NCBI RefSeq assembly: GCF_015207605.1 | Contig: NZ_JADEWO010000002.1 | Coordinates: 124,001-188,000, forward strand | Reading direction: 5' to 3' | DNA length: 64,000 nt | From: Oculatella sp. LEGE 06141 | GTDB lineage: Bacteria > Cyanobacteriota > Cyanobacteriia > Elainellales > Elainellaceae | Shown: positions 1 to 8,762 of the stretch, one piece after another | Numbering within the stretch: position 1 is the first letter of the stretch | How the letters are laid out: every line of letters starts with the position of its first letter | Notes under the pieces: model-generated | Database searches by the model: none | Told to the model about the DNA's origin: nothing | What the model saw: the letters and a program-made list of their open reading frames with translations, nothing else | Position numbers and translations under genes: made by a program

Positions 1-134
1 ACCAAAGCCAGCACATAGAAAAAGTCAGAACAGCCACCCACTTGTACACCCACCTGGAATAGCGCATCTGGATGGTGTTGCCTGGACTTTATACGGTTAA
101 TCTCGGTGATAGCGGCTTGACTTAAATGAATCAT
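1..134 (-). CDS. IscA/HesB/SufA-like Fe-S carrier protein, N-terminal part
   Basis: Reading the minus strand from the ATG at 132-134 gives 44 residues that run off the left edge, so the gene is partial. The start resembles the short cyanobacterial A-type carriers: MIHLS followed by an Ala-Ile-Thr-Glu-Ile helix, then a Gly-Val-Gln-x-Gly-Gly-Cys-Ser stretch holding the first conserved Cys (Cys35). The family's two C-terminal cysteines lie outside the window. A-type carriers bind or transfer [2Fe-2S]/[4Fe-4S] clusters in the cytosol. The family call is from sequence pattern only; the exact paralogue cannot be assigned. Confidence 0.75.
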   Translation of the reverse strand, partial: MIHLSQAAITEINRIKSRQHHPDALFQVGVQVGGCSDFFYVLAL

Positions 135-355
135 GACTTCAAGAATTCGAAAATTCTAATCAACAAGAACTAACGGCTTGCCGATCTTACAGCGGTTAGA
201 CGATCTACTACTACACCCTAAAAACCATCCTAAAAACTACAAGGATAAGAGCTAGCCCCTATCCTTGTGTTGGTGGATTTGTTGTTTCAAAATTCACTTG
301 ATCGAGGGGGCTGTCAATGCATCCTCGCCTGACCCTCTTTCATTTGGAGCTAGTG

Positions 356-772
356 CTATTTGGCGCGGGCGTAGTCATCCTGATAGCGAACAATATCGTC
401 TTCGCCCAGATACTCACCATTTTGAACTTCAATTAGGATGAGAGGAATTACGCCAGGATTTTCCAGGCGGTGGGCTGTGCAGGGCGGCACATAGGTTGAC
501 TGATTGCTGAAGAGCAACATTTCGTTCTCTGCACAGGTTACTCTGGCGGTTCCTGCAACAACGATCCAGTGCTCGCTGCGGTGGTGGTGCATTTGCAGGC
601 TAAGGCGATGCCCTGGCTTAACCTCGATTCGCTTGATTTTATACCCACGCCCTTCTTCTAGAACAGTAAACGACCCCCACGGGCGAAGTTCAGTAGCAGC
701 AACTGCCTTAGGTGCAACAGAATTGGGCAGGGGCATTGCTGTCGCTTGAGTTGCTTCTTGAGTTTTAGCCAT
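356..772 (-). CDS. Cupin-domain protein of the type II mannose-6-phosphate isomerase family
   Basis: 138 residues forming one cupin, matching the C-terminal isomerase domain of bifunctional ManC/AlgA enzymes but without the nucleotidyltransferase half. The Arg-Pro-Trp-Gly-Ser-Phe motif is at 30-35. The metal-binding cupin signature includes His62-His64, Glu67 and His68 followed by a Val-Ala-Gly-Thr turn, and His101 supplies the second motif. Such stand-alone proteins are annotated as phosphomannose isomerase type II and would interconvert mannose-6-P and fructose-6-P for sugar nucleotide synthesis. The first 25 residues are Ala/Thr-rich and poorly conserved, so a later start is possible. It faces the IscA-like gene in the same direction but 220 bp away, so co-transcription is not evident. 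Confidence 0.8.
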   Translation of the reverse strand: MAKTQEATQATAMPLPNSVAPKAVAATELRPWGSFTVLEEGRGYKIKRIEVKPGHRLSLQMHHHRSEHWIVVAGTARVTCAENEMLLFSNQSTYVPPCTAHRLENPGVIPLILIEVQNGEYLGEDDIVRYQDDYARAK

Positions 773-1278
773 GACCTATTCTCCTTAGGTTCGTTGTGAG
801 CTTGAGCTAATCCATCAGATATCTAGAGTTCACTCAGGCATTACTTAATGTGAAGGGCCATGCTTTTGCCCACGGACACAACCGATACGCCGGTGAAACC
901 GAGATAAACATAACAAATGTCTTCTAGCTGTTGTCACCTATATCCCCCTTAATTTGAGGCATTTATATCGATTCTTCATCAGTAAGAGGTGTCCTTTAAG
1001 CCTGCTTCAAGTTTTTCCAACCCAAAAGTACAACTTCGTGGTTTCGGAAGCCCTCAACCCGTGGTGTTTAGTCAACCCCTCTACTTCAACTCCCCCTGCT
1101 CCAGCGAAACAGGGTGCAATCGCTGTTTTTGGTGTTCTAGCAGGTGTTTCAGAACCAAGCAGGGTAGTCCCTATTTCTTTGATATTGCACCTTAGCCGCT
1201 ATTTCAAGCCCAATAGTTATCGAGCAGGTAATCAGCAAGGCAGTCAGCAAGGCAGTCTCTAGTTCAACCGTTGAGGGG
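773..1278. other. 506-bp gene-poor spacer
   Basis: No convincing gene was found. Plus-strand frames of about 100 and 68 codons at 954-1262 and 989-1195 overlap each other, have no ribosome-binding site and show no recognisable domain. A 12-bp unit (cagcaaggcagt) is tandemly duplicated at about 1233-1257. A weak 6-bp hairpin at 1102-1125 is followed by five T residues. Since 5' ends of minus-strand genes abut it, the stretch probably holds the promoter of the cupin gene on its left side. Confidence 0.4.
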
Positions 1279-2397
1279 TCAGTTCAACGCTTGCTCTAGA
1301 TCTGCTATTAGATCATCTGGATGTTCTAAACCAATGGATAGTCGCAGTAGATTGTCGGGTGTTCTGGTTCCTGCTCCTTCAATGGACGCACGATGTTCAA
1401 TCAGACTCTCAACACTGCCAAGACTGGTGGCTCGGGAAAATAGCTTGACGTTTGCAGCAACGGCAAAGGCGCGATCGCGTCCACCCTTAATTTGCACCGA
1501 CAGCATTCCACCAAAACCGCGCATTTGCTCAACGGCAACACTGTGTCCAGGGTGATGAGGCAGACCGGGGTAATGAACGGCTTCGACCGCTGGATGCTGG
1601 TGCAGAAACTTAGCCACGCTGTAGGCGTGATCGGCATGGGCTTTGACCCTGTAGGGTAAGGTTTGAATGCCACGCAGTGTTAGCCAGCAGTCAAATGGGG
1701 AGGGAACAGCACCTCCTGTTGTCTGCAAATGCCGGATAGTTTGAAAGCGTTCTGAATCGGTACGAGCAATCACTGCTCCACCCAAAACATCGCTATGTCC
1801 GCTCAGATACTTAGTAGTGGAATGAACGACCAGATCAACTCCATGTTGAAATGGCTGCTGTAAGAGTGGAGTTGCCCAGGTGTTGTCACAAACGCAGATG
1901 GCTCCGGTTTGGTGCGCCAGTGCGGTGATTTCGCTCAGGTTGGTTATCTTGAGCATGGGATTTGAGGGAGTTTCGATCCAAAGTAAGCGTGTGTTGGGCT
2001 GGATGGCCTGTTGCACCTCAGCAACACAGGTCATGTCTACAAAAGTGACCTCTAACCCCCAGGTCGCAAAAACGCTGTTCAGCAGTAATGGCGTGCCGGA
2101 GTAGGCTTCGTTGGGCGCAATTACGTGATCCCCTGGCGCGAGCGCTTGAAAAACGGCGGCTGTGGCTGCCGATCCGGAGGCAAAAGCGGCTGCCGCAACT
2201 CCCCCTTCCAAGGCGGTAAGGCACTGTTCCAGGGATGCTCGGTTGGGGTTGTTGGTGCGAGTGTATAAGTAATCGTGGGGATAGCTACCGTCTGCTTCTC
2301 GCTCAAAGGTGGTAGACAGGTAGATGGGAGGAGCGATCGCTCCTGTGGCTGGGTCGGGGTTACGTCCGGCATGGATAGCCAGGGTTTCAATCCTCAT
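1279..2397 (-). CDS. Trans-sulfuration family PLP-dependent enzyme (cystathionine gamma-synthase type)
   Basis: 372 residues, close to the usual length of the Cys/Met metabolism PLP enzyme family. The N-terminus reads as an Ile-His-Ala-Gly motif and Tyr-Thr-Arg-Thr-x-Asn-Pro-Asn lies at 45-52. Asp171 (Asp-Asn-Thr) should contact the pyridine nitrogen. Lys196 in Ser-Thr-Thr-Lys-Tyr-Leu-x-Gly-His is the Schiff-base lysine. The family makes or cleaves cystathionine in methionine/cysteine metabolism in the cytosol. Synthase, gamma-lyase and O-acetylhomoserine sulfhydrylase members share these motifs, so the precise reaction (metB-like is my preference) is inferred. The ATG at 2395-2397 is followed directly by the conserved N-terminus, supporting this start. 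Confidence 0.87.
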   Translation of the reverse strand: MRIETLAIHAGRNPDPATGAIAPPIYLSTTFEREADGSYPHDYLYTRTNNPNRASLEQCLTALEGGVAAAAFASGSAATAAVFQALAPGDHVIAPNEAYSGTPLLLNSVFATWGLEVTFVDMTCVAEVQQAIQPNTRLLWIETPSNPMLKITNLSEITALAHQTGAICVCDNTWATPLLQQPFQHGVDLVVHSTTKYLSGHSDVLGGAVIARTDSERFQTIRHLQTTGGAVPSPFDCWLTLRGIQTLPYRVKAHADHAYSVAKFLHQHPAVEAVHYPGLPHHPGHSVAVEQMRGFGGMLSVQIKGGRDRAFAVAANVKLFSRATSLGSVESLIEHRASIEGAGTRTPDNLLRLSIGLEHPDDLIADLEQALN

Positions 2398-2490
2398 GGC
2401 AAATCTGGATGAGTAGACTGTGGACTGTAGATATTAAGACACAAGATACTAGGGCGCAAAGGTCAAACAGCTCAATTGCTTTGGTTAAGG

Positions 2491-3291
2491 ATGACATCGC
2501 TGATGTTCTTATTTCTGTCGAAATTGCTGCCGTTGTTCATTTATCCGTTAGGACTGGCCTGTGTATTGCTGTTGATTTCGCTATTAACGGTGTGGCACCG
2601 CCCTCGATTGTCCGCCGTTTTTGTCGCGTTAGCGCTGGCGGCTCTGCTGCTGGGTGGTAACAGCCAAATCTCGACCTGGGTTGTGCGATCGCTAGAGTGG
2701 CAACACATTCCGACCGAAGTGCCTTCTGCGGAAGCGATCGTGGTGTTGGGAGGTGGAATTAAACCTGAATTTTCGCCTCGTCCCTGGATCGATTTAGCGG
2801 AAGCAGGCGATCGCGTCATTTATGGGGCAAGGCTATTCCGTGAGGGAAAAGCCCCTGTCGTTATTCTCAGCGGAGGACGTATTGGTTGGAAAGGCGGTGG
2901 CCCGCCTGAATCAGCCGATATGGCTAAACTGGCTGAGGCGTTGGGTGTGCCAGCAGCGGCGATTCTGCAAGATCAAACCTCTTTGAACACGTACGAGAAT
3001 GCAGTGAATGTCCAACGCATTCTGCAAGAACGGGGCATTCGCCGGATATTGCTCGTCACGTCTGCGATGCACATGCCGCGATCGCTCCGAATTTTTCAAA
3101 AACAGGGAATTGAAGCAATTGCGGCACCGACGGATTTTATCGTGACAGAGCAAGAAGTGCGTGAACTGGATGGCAGCCCCCAGGCGATCGCCCTTAACCT
3201 TATTCCGGATGCAGACAGCTTACAGCAGTTGACCCGTGCTTTGAAGGAGTATGTGGGTACGTTCATCTACCGCTTACGAGGTTGGTTATAG
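2491..3291 (+). CDS. YdcF/ElyC-family (DUF218) membrane-anchored protein
   Basis: About 266 residues from the ATG at 2491; an in-frame TTG at 2476 and an ATG at 2503 are alternatives. Two hydrophobic helices occupy the first 60 residues, followed by a DUF218 domain: a beta strand ending Ile-Val-Val-Leu-Gly-Gly-Gly, then Val-Ile-Leu-Ser-Gly-Gly, then the Thr-Ser-Leu-Asn-Thr-Tyr-Glu-Asn-Ala signature and a Leu-Val-Thr-Ser-Ala-x-His-Met-x-Arg stretch. E. coli relatives (ElyC, SanA, YdcF) act in envelope biogenesis or have unknown ligands; no specific substrate can be read here. It is divergent from the trans-sulfuration gene with about 90 bp between starts. Confidence 0.85.
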   Translation: MTSLMFLFLSKLLPLFIYPLGLACVLLLISLLTVWHRPRLSAVFVALALAALLLGGNSQISTWVVRSLEWQHIPTEVPSAEAIVVLGGGIKPEFSPRPWIDLAEAGDRVIYGARLFREGKAPVVILSGGRIGWKGGGPPESADMAKLAEALGVPAAAILQDQTSLNTYENAVNVQRILQERGIRRILLVTSAMHMPRSLRIFQKQGIEAIAAPTDFIVTEQEVRELDGSPQAIALNLIPDADSLQQLTRALKEYVGTFIYRLRGWL

Positions 3292-3438
3292 GTCTGTTGC
3301 TACCAGCAGGCGGTTGGTTTGGTGAAAATTTTGTGCGTCAGAGGGCTTGCGCTACTCTGAAAAAGGCGGCTTACTCCTGGAGCCAGTCACCTCGTTCTAA
3401 GTTCAACGGCTTAGCCCTAACTGTAATAGCAGACTGTG

Positions 3439-3663
3439 ATGGCAGATATTCACCACATTATTATCCAAACTCCCAAGCCTGAAATTGAAATTTTAGAGGC
3501 GTACTCTGTGAGCCAATCGTTCTACCGCGAAGTACAGTTGCGACAAGACCACGAGCAGGATTGCCAACGTTACAAAACTGTAGCGGCACAGCATCAGAAA
3601 GAGCTTGAGAGTATGCAGAAAGATATCAATTTTTTAGGCTGGTTTTATCGAGGACGAGGATGA
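3439..3663 (+). CDS. Small conserved-looking hypothetical protein
   Basis: 74 residues from the ATG at 3439; a GTG three bases upstream is in frame. The sequence is hydrophilic and probably helical, rich in Gln, Glu, His and Lys in the middle (a likely short coiled coil), and ends in an aromatic Phe-Leu-Gly-Trp-Phe-Tyr-Arg-Gly tail. The composition looks like a real protein rather than a shadow frame, and no ORF opposes it. No known domain is recognised, so no function is proposed. It sits 150 bp after the YdcF-like gene and converges on ftrV. Confidence 0.6.
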   Translation: MADIHHIIIQTPKPEIEILEAYSVSQSFYREVQLRQDHEQDCQRYKTVAAQHQKELESMQKDINFLGWFYRGRG

Positions 3664-3720
3664 TTTCACCCGTTTAATGTTCAACTCGCTTCGCTGTTTC
3701 TGGCGGTTGCTTCCTGGCAG

Positions 3721-3957
3721 CTAGGAGTCTGATGCCACTGAAACTTCCAGTTCATCTTCACGAAAATGCGCTTTGAATTTGCCATCGAATTTGACGTGTA
3801 CCGGAAGATTGGCACTGACAGGCTTACCTCGCCACTCTTGGAGAATGGCAATTACTTCACCCTCCTGTCCTTTGATGTCAAACGGCTCATTTCGATGAGC
3901 GGGATGGTGATAAACAATAACTGACTCTTTGACACGAATGCGATCGCCAACCTTCAT
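3721..3957 (-). CDS. ftrV: Ferredoxin-thioredoxin reductase, variable chain
   Basis: 78 residues, the usual size of the cyanobacterial FTR alpha/variable subunit. It has the family pattern: an Asp-Arg-Ile-Arg-Val strand, a Val-Tyr-His-His-Pro-x-His motif, an acidic Gly-x-Glu-Gly-Glu-Val segment, Pro-Val-Ser-Ala-Asn-Leu-Pro-Val and a C-terminal Phe-Lys-Ala-His-Phe-Arg-x-Asp-Glu. FtrV is an SH3-like barrel that caps the catalytic FtrC subunit. The heterodimer passes photosynthetic electrons from ferredoxin to thioredoxin in the cytosol. ftrC is not in this window. The gene converges with the small hypothetical gene and appears monocistronic. The ATG at 3955-3957 has only a weak purine-rich site upstream. 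Confidence 0.92.
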   Translation of the reverse strand: MKVGDRIRVKESVIVYHHPAHRNEPFDIKGQEGEVIAILQEWRGKPVSANLPVHVKFDGKFKAHFREDELEVSVASDS

Positions 3958-4156
3958 ATACGTTTCTAGTATTTTTTGTCAACGTCTGAATAGTATCGAC
4001 AAAGTTCTATGAATGTCTGAGTTAAACACCCTTAGATATCTTTGCATACGATGATTCCTTTCCCACCGTTGTTGTAGGAATTAGGCGCTAAAAAACTGGA
4101 GTTCGCTCCAGACGAGTGGCAGAAGTGCCCTACCAATCAATGATGCGAGGCTTTGC

Positions 4157-6115
4157 TTAATTCTCAGATTCAAATATTTCCAATAGATTGTCTTGGGTGC
4201 GTTGAAACCCTGTGGGATCGACTCGCTGCCAGATCAATAGCCCAGCAACCCCAAGGGCGATCGCCAGAACGATCGCGCCAAACCCCATTGCCCAACGGCT
4301 ATAGCGCTCTTGCGGCTCTGGTGCTGGCTCTGTTGCGATCGCCTCTGGTGCTTGTTCGTCAGCATCATCGTACAGCAATGCTTTTGATGCTTCTGATAGT
4401 TCAGAATTTGGGGTGGCGGTGGCTGGGGGCGCAGATGTTGTAGGCTTCACTAACTGAGCAGGGTCTTTAGATACCTGGCAATAGAGCATGACTAGCGAAA
4501 CATTGTCATGACCATTGTGCTGATTGGCGAACTCAATCCACGACTGAACGGCTGTCTCCAACGCGGTTTTATGTTCAAACACCGATTCGGCGATCGTTTC
4601 CCACGATCGCTCAACCAGGCCATTGTCGCTCAACCCATCTGAGCACAACAGCAGAATTCCGTCTTCTTCCACAATCAACCGTTGAATCGTAGTGTGAATT
4701 GAATCAGCATCACGAGTACCTAGCGCCTGAGTTAAAGCGCCGCTGTCGGGTCGGCGAACCGCCTCCTGATATAGGCTTCGTCCCGTTCGCACGTCGCGCG
4801 TTGCCACATCATCATCAACGGTCAAAAGTTGACAGTAGTGAGGTGTAATCCAATAAGCTCGGCTGTCACCCACGTGAGCCAGATACAATTCATGAGCGTT
4901 GCGCCTTCCGCTTGCCGTTGTTACAGTTTGGGGCAACTGTAATGCCATCGCTAAAGTCGTGCCCATACGCTGGCGGGCGGCTCGTCCTTGCGTATCATTC
5001 TGGTTGGAGATCATATTGTTCACCACTCGCACAACGGCCTCAAGCTGTTGTGCCACAACATCGGGGGGAAGGAGTTCCGCCTGTTCTTCAACTTCAACCA
5101 GCAGGGCGCGCACCTGCAATTCTAGAGACTTTAAGGCCAGATGGCTTGCCACTTCACCGCCAGCATGACCACCAATGCCATCACATACAATTCCCAAATA
5201 CGGCAGCGCTGGGTCGGCCTGACCCTGGGTATTCGCAGGATAACAGGCATCCTCATTGTGAGCGCGTTGTGGCCCCGTGCTAGTGGCTCCAGCAATCTGC
5301 ACGTAAAGCGGCAGTTGAGCGGCTTGCTCTAAAAGAATCTGGTTCAGTTGTGCTGCGATCGCATCTAACACGTTGTCGGTGTTCTCAGCGACCATCTGCT
5401 GGCATAGTGCCTGTAACGCTGGCGCTATTTGAGGATTAGCCTGATTAACCAGCGGCTGCCAAACCGTTGCTAAATCTTGTAAAGACGCTAGTTTAAGGGG
5501 AGTATCTCCCTCGGGCTTTCCGCTCGGTTTTGGTTTTCCTGCCCGCAGTTGCAGCAAACGAACGCGCCAGCCTTCAACCCGAATATTTTCATCAATCAAC
5601 AAACTGGATGCTACCCCCGCGTCTTGCAGCGGTACCCAGAGTTGCAAGAGTTGCCAAAGCCAATAGGTTTGGCGCACAGCAGAGGCGTGCGGCCATTGCG
5701 ATCGCAAACTGGGATACGGCTTTCCGGCTCGGCTGAGAGGAACGTTGTCCAGTAGCGCAACCGTTCGGGTGTCTGCCTTGCAAAACCCGTGTACGACTGG
5801 AAGATGCAGTCGGTATGGATAAAGGCGTAAATAGGGCATCACCCAATTCGCTAGTTCGGTGCTGGCCCATTCGGTTGGAATTTCGGGCGCTTGCCCTGGC
5901 TGCAAGTCCAGCCAAATCTGGGGAGCCAGCACTCGGTATCGATTTTCGACATGCGTACCAATGGGTACCTGACGGAGATCGGCACCAACCGCCCAAAGGT
6001 AGCGATACAGCAACGGAGCTTGGCAACGATCGCATACCAACTGTCCCAACAGGTTCTCGGGATGCAGGCAGGCGGGGTTAGGGCACTGAATATAGGATGG
6101 TGGGGGACTGCTCAT
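4157..6115 (-). CDS. PP2C-family Ser/Thr phosphatase with N-terminal zinc ribbon and C-terminal membrane anchor
   Basis: 652 residues in several blocks. Cys11, Cys16, Cys28 and Cys31 form a zinc-ribbon-like head. Residues of roughly 40-260 are a globular region without catalytic motifs that I cannot name; it may be a degenerate kinase-like fold. Residues of about 280-550 are a PP2C phosphatase: Asn-Glu-Asp-Ala, Cys-Asp-Gly-Ile-Gly-Gly-His near 308, His-Val-Gly-Asp-Ser-Arg near 415, Cys-Ser-Asp-Gly-Leu-Ser near 488 and His-Asp-Asn-Val-Ser near 535. The metal-binding aspartates are all present, so it should be active. An acidic linker leads to one transmembrane helix near 605-628. It likely dephosphorylates Ser/Thr proteins at the membrane; the partner kinase is not encoded nearby. 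Confidence 0.88.
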   Translation of the reverse strand: MSSPPPSYIQCPNPACLHPENLLGQLVCDRCQAPLLYRYLWAVGADLRQVPIGTHVENRYRVLAPQIWLDLQPGQAPEIPTEWASTELANWVMPYLRLYPYRLHLPVVHGFCKADTRTVALLDNVPLSRAGKPYPSLRSQWPHASAVRQTYWLWQLLQLWVPLQDAGVASSLLIDENIRVEGWRVRLLQLRAGKPKPSGKPEGDTPLKLASLQDLATVWQPLVNQANPQIAPALQALCQQMVAENTDNVLDAIAAQLNQILLEQAAQLPLYVQIAGATSTGPQRAHNEDACYPANTQGQADPALPYLGIVCDGIGGHAGGEVASHLALKSLELQVRALLVEVEEQAELLPPDVVAQQLEAVVRVVNNMISNQNDTQGRAARQRMGTTLAMALQLPQTVTTASGRRNAHELYLAHVGDSRAYWITPHYCQLLTVDDDVATRDVRTGRSLYQEAVRRPDSGALTQALGTRDADSIHTTIQRLIVEEDGILLLCSDGLSDNGLVERSWETIAESVFEHKTALETAVQSWIEFANQHNGHDNVSLVMLYCQVSKDPAQLVKPTTSAPPATATPNSELSEASKALLYDDADEQAPEAIATEPAPEPQERYSRWAMGFGAIVLAIALGVAGLLIWQRVDPTGFQRTQDNLLEIFESEN

Positions 6116-6337
6116 GTGCCGATGCGGTGTAAGAGTTACCCTAAAGATAAGCTGATCAGGTCGTGAAATGAGGCTGAGGTCAGGCTAAATTGGGTTCAAG
6201 TGTACCGCATTCGTTTCCCCCTGCTGCGACATGTTGGTGAGAGGCATGAAAGCAGGAGTTTTATGGCATGAACCCTCCGAAACTTCGTGCTTTCAAGTAT
6301 TGAGTTTGTCCGTTAAAACACCAATTTAAGTTTCAAT

Positions 6338-6778
6338 ATGTTAAGTCCTTGGCTAATTTGGCTGATCGCGGGCGTTATTCTCTGCGTAATGGAATTTGCG
6401 TTGCCCACCGCATTTATCGAGTTCACGATGGGAGTGAGCGCCATTCTGGTTGCGTTGCTGGTATGGGTGCTTCCTCAAATGTCCTTTGGCCTCCAGGTTG
6501 TTTTCTGGTTAGTGTTATCGGTGGGGTTAACGATCGCCTCACGCCGCTTTGTGCCTCAGGTTAAATCACGTCTGTTAGAAGATGCAACCGAGGCCAAAAC
6601 CCTGACGGAGATTTTGCCAGGGGAAAACGGACGCGTTTTGTACGAGGGCAACTCCTGGCAGGCTCGATGCGGTGATGAAGCGGTGGCGATCGCACCTAAC
6701 CAGAAGGTTTATGTGGTTGAACGACAGGGGAATACTTTAATTGTGATGCCAGCAAGTTCAATCCAAGCTCATTTTTAA
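6338..6778 (+). CDS. NfeD-family membrane protein
   Basis: 146 residues. The first 75 hold three or four hydrophobic helices, beginning Leu-Ser-Pro-Trp-Leu-Ile-Trp with an early Met-Glu-Phe-Ala-Leu-Pro motif, typical of short NfeD proteins. The C-terminal 60 residues form an OB-fold-like beta domain. Short NfeD proteins pair with SPFH/stomatin proteins in membrane microdomains. The SPFH gene follows after 44 bp in the same direction, the standard arrangement and probably an operon. The ATG at 6338 lacks a clear Shine-Dalgarno site. Confidence 0.88.
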   Translation: MLSPWLIWLIAGVILCVMEFALPTAFIEFTMGVSAILVALLVWVLPQMSFGLQVVFWLVLSVGLTIASRRFVPQVKSRLLEDATEAKTLTEILPGENGRVLYEGNSWQARCGDEAVAIAPNQKVYVVERQGNTLIVMPASSIQAHF

Positions 6779-6822
6779 GCATTGGCTGCCACATAAAATA
6801 ATTAAACTTTAGGAGAATTGAA

Positions 6823-7797
6823 ATGGGCGAGCTAGTCGGTTTTTTAGCATTCTTAGTTCTAGGTGGTTCTGCTCTGGCCGGTTCCGTTCGGATTGTGAAC
6901 CAGGGGAACGAAGCCCTCGTCGAGCGACTAGGACGATACACGGGGAGAAAGCTGACACCAGGACTGAACATGATGGTGCCCTTTGTTGACAAGGTGGTGA
7001 CCCTGCAAACCATCCGGGAAAAGGTGATCGATATTCCGCCGCAACAGTGCATCACTCGGGACAACGTTTCTATTTCCGTGGATGCAGTGGTTTACTGGCG
7101 CATTATGGATTTGGAGAAGGCCTACTATCGTGTAGAAAATCTGCAAACGGCGATGGTGAACCTGGTGCTAACCCAAATTCGCTCTGAAATGGGCAAACTG
7201 GAGCTAGATGAAACCTTTACTGCCCGCTCCGAAATTAACGAACTCCTGCTGCGAGAGCTGGATATCTCTACCGATCCGTGGGGCGTGAAGGTAACGCGCG
7301 TTGAACTGCGAGATATCGTACCGTCCAAAGCGGTTCAAGATTCGATGGAGCTGCAAATGTCGGCAGAACGGCGAAAACGAGCGGCTATTTTGACCTCTGA
7401 AGGAGAACGAGAATCTGCCGTAAACAGTGCTAGAGGTAGCGCTGAAGCCAGAGTGCTAGATGCTGAAGCACGCCAAAAATCGGCCATTTTAGATGCTGAA
7501 GCGCAGCAAAAGAGTATTGTGCTGAGGGCGCAAGCCGAACGGCAAGAGCAAGTCCTGAAAGCGCAGGCGACGGCAGAGGCGTTACAGGTGATTGCTAACA
7601 CCCTGCGAACCGATCCAAATGCTCGAGAGGCGCTTCAGTTCTTGATGGCGCAACATTACATTGAGATGGGCACCAAGATCGGCAGCAGCGACAGCAGCAA
7701 GGTGATGTTTATGGACCCACGCAATATCCCTGCTACGGTTGAAGGAATGCGTTCCATCATCGGGGATAGCGTTCCTAAATCCGCAAAGCCAAGCTAA
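6823..7797 (+). CDS. SPFH/stomatin-prohibitin (slipin-type) membrane protein
   Basis: 324 residues. There is one N-terminal hydrophobic helix (about 3-20), then the SPFH/Band-7 domain with a Val-Glu-Arg-Leu-Gly-Arg-Tyr motif and Ile-Asp-Ile-Pro-Pro-Gln. It ends in a long Ala/Glu/Arg-rich coiled coil (about 185-270) with Glu-Ala-Arg and Glu-Ala-Gln repeats. A strong AGGAGA site precedes the ATG at 6823. The family forms oligomeric scaffolds on the inner membrane and works with the NfeD partner encoded just upstream. It converges on the zur-type gene, with a HIP1-containing palindrome between them. Confidence 0.92.
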   Translation: MGELVGFLAFLVLGGSALAGSVRIVNQGNEALVERLGRYTGRKLTPGLNMMVPFVDKVVTLQTIREKVIDIPPQQCITRDNVSISVDAVVYWRIMDLEKAYYRVENLQTAMVNLVLTQIRSEMGKLELDETFTARSEINELLLRELDISTDPWGVKVTRVELRDIVPSKAVQDSMELQMSAERRKRAAILTSEGERESAVNSARGSAEARVLDAEARQKSAILDAEAQQKSIVLRAQAERQEQVLKAQATAEALQVIANTLRTDPNAREALQFLMAQHYIEMGTKIGSSDSSKVMFMDPRNIPATVEGMRSIIGDSVPKSAKPS

Positions 7798-7851
7798 TAC
7801 GAGTGGGCGATCGCTTCGATGCAGTTGCAATGGATCTAGAGCATCTGTTGC

Positions 7852-7867
7852 GTGGGCGATCGCCCAC
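7852..7867. terminator. HIP1-centred palindrome between convergent genes
   Basis: A perfect 16-bp palindrome (gtgggcgatcgcccac) lies between the SPFH stop (7797) and the zur stop (7888). It is centred on a HIP1 octamer flanked by extended complementary bases. It is followed on the plus strand by a T-containing stretch but no strong U-tract. The position suggests a bidirectional terminator; this is inference. A partial copy (gtgggcgatcgc) lies just upstream at about 7803. Confidence 0.4.
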
Positions 7868-7887
7868 CATCTTACCCTTCACACGTT

Positions 7888-8301
7888 TTACCCTTCAGAG
7901 GTATGGCTGGTTGCGGCATGGGTGGGCTGGCAGGTGGTGCAAATGCCAAAAAACTCTAGTGTGTGGTAGTAAATCTTAAATTGATAAGACTGATGCAGTT
8001 GGTCTTCTAGCTCGTGCACGGGGCATTCGTTGATTGGAATTGAAGCACCGCACTGCAAACAGGTTAAATGGTGTCGATCTTCCTGCACCGAGCTGTAAAG
8101 AGACTCCCCGCTGGCCAGGGTGCGTACCTGAACCGATCCCTCTAATTTCAACGCATCAAGAGAGCGATAAACGGTCGCTAAACCCATCGTTTGATTCTGA
8201 TTTCGCAGCTCAATGTAAATATCTTGAGCAGAAATTGCTCGGTTGAGCGTCTTGAGCAATATCAAGATACGCTCTTGACTGCGAGTGCGTTGAGTTTTCA
8301 T
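7888..8301 (-). CDS. zur: Fur-family regulator, Zur (FurB) type
   Basis: 137 residues with an N-terminal winged helix (Gly-Leu-Ala-Thr-Val-Tyr-Arg-Ser-Leu at 40-48) and a C-terminal dimerisation/metal domain. Cys81-x-x-Cys84 and Cys121-x-x-Cys124 form the structural zinc site, and a His-His pair lies at 77-78. The overall sequence, including the His-Thr-Leu-Glu-Phe-Phe-Gly stretch near the end, is closest to my memory of cyanobacterial FurB/Zur. Zur represses zinc uptake and related genes when zinc is plentiful. PerR is the main alternative, but the run before the second Cys pair favours Zur. It is divergent from purS; the roughly 140-bp gap may carry both promoters. No zinc-uptake operon is nearby. 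Confidence 0.8.
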   Translation of the reverse strand: MKTQRTRSQERILILLKTLNRAISAQDIYIELRNQNQTMGLATVYRSLDALKLEGSVQVRTLASGESLYSSVQEDRHHLTCLQCGASIPINECPVHELEDQLHQSYQFKIYYHTLEFFGICTTCQPTHAATSHTSEG

Positions 8302-8439
8302 AAGTCGTGTTATACCTAACCCTCAATCTGCCCTGAATAGAGCCAGATGTCTAGTTTCTACGCTATCTCATGCTCCATACCCCTGAGTCCCATTCTAGAA
8401 TGAGTGCTGTGGCGTTGTAGATTTCCTCTGGTTCCTGTG

Positions 8440-8709
8440 ATGCAAACTTATCAAGCTCGTATTTATGTAACGCTTCGTCCGTCGGTGCTCGATCCGGCTG
8501 GTACGGCTGTGGAATCTGGGTTAAGGCACCTTGGCTACGATAACGTCGCACATGTGCGGATTGGGAAATACGTTGAATTAACGTTAACGGCAGCCAGCGA
8601 AGCGATCGCCAGAGAGCAGCTCGATCGGGTGTGTGACCAGCTTCTTGCTAACCCGGTGATTGAAAACTATCGGTTTGAGCTGACCGAACTGGCTGAAGCC
8701 AGTGCCTAA
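8440..8709 (+). CDS. purS: Phosphoribosylformylglycinamidine synthase subunit PurS
   Basis: 89 residues from the ATG at 8440. An upstream in-frame GTG at 8404 would add 12 residues that do not fit the family. The sequence starts [10 protein letters not shown], then Arg-Pro-Ser-Val-Leu-Asp-Pro-Ala-Gly, the family signature. A Val-Arg-Ile-Gly-Lys strand and a Leu-Leu-Ala-Asn-Pro-Val-Ile-Glu segment follow. PurS is the small bridging subunit of the PurL-PurQ-PurS FGAM synthase, step 4 of purine synthesis. purQ follows after 53 bp. purL is not in the window. Confidence 0.93.
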   Translation: MQTYQARIYVTLRPSVLDPAGTAVESGLRHLGYDNVAHVRIGKYVELTLTAASEAIAREQLDRVCDQLLANPVIENYRFELTELAEASA

Positions 8710-8762
8710 ATTGCTATGCGCTACAGTCTAACTTTTTTGTTCCACTACTTCGCACTCTACCC

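Noticed and set aside
954-1262. Two overlapping plus-strand frames of 68-102 codons
   Set aside because: No ribosome-binding site, irregular composition, and they overlap each other in different frames.
3282-3482. 66-codon plus frame overlapping the YdcF-type 3' end
   Set aside because: It overlaps the small hypothetical gene starting at 3439 in another frame and has no family-like sequence.
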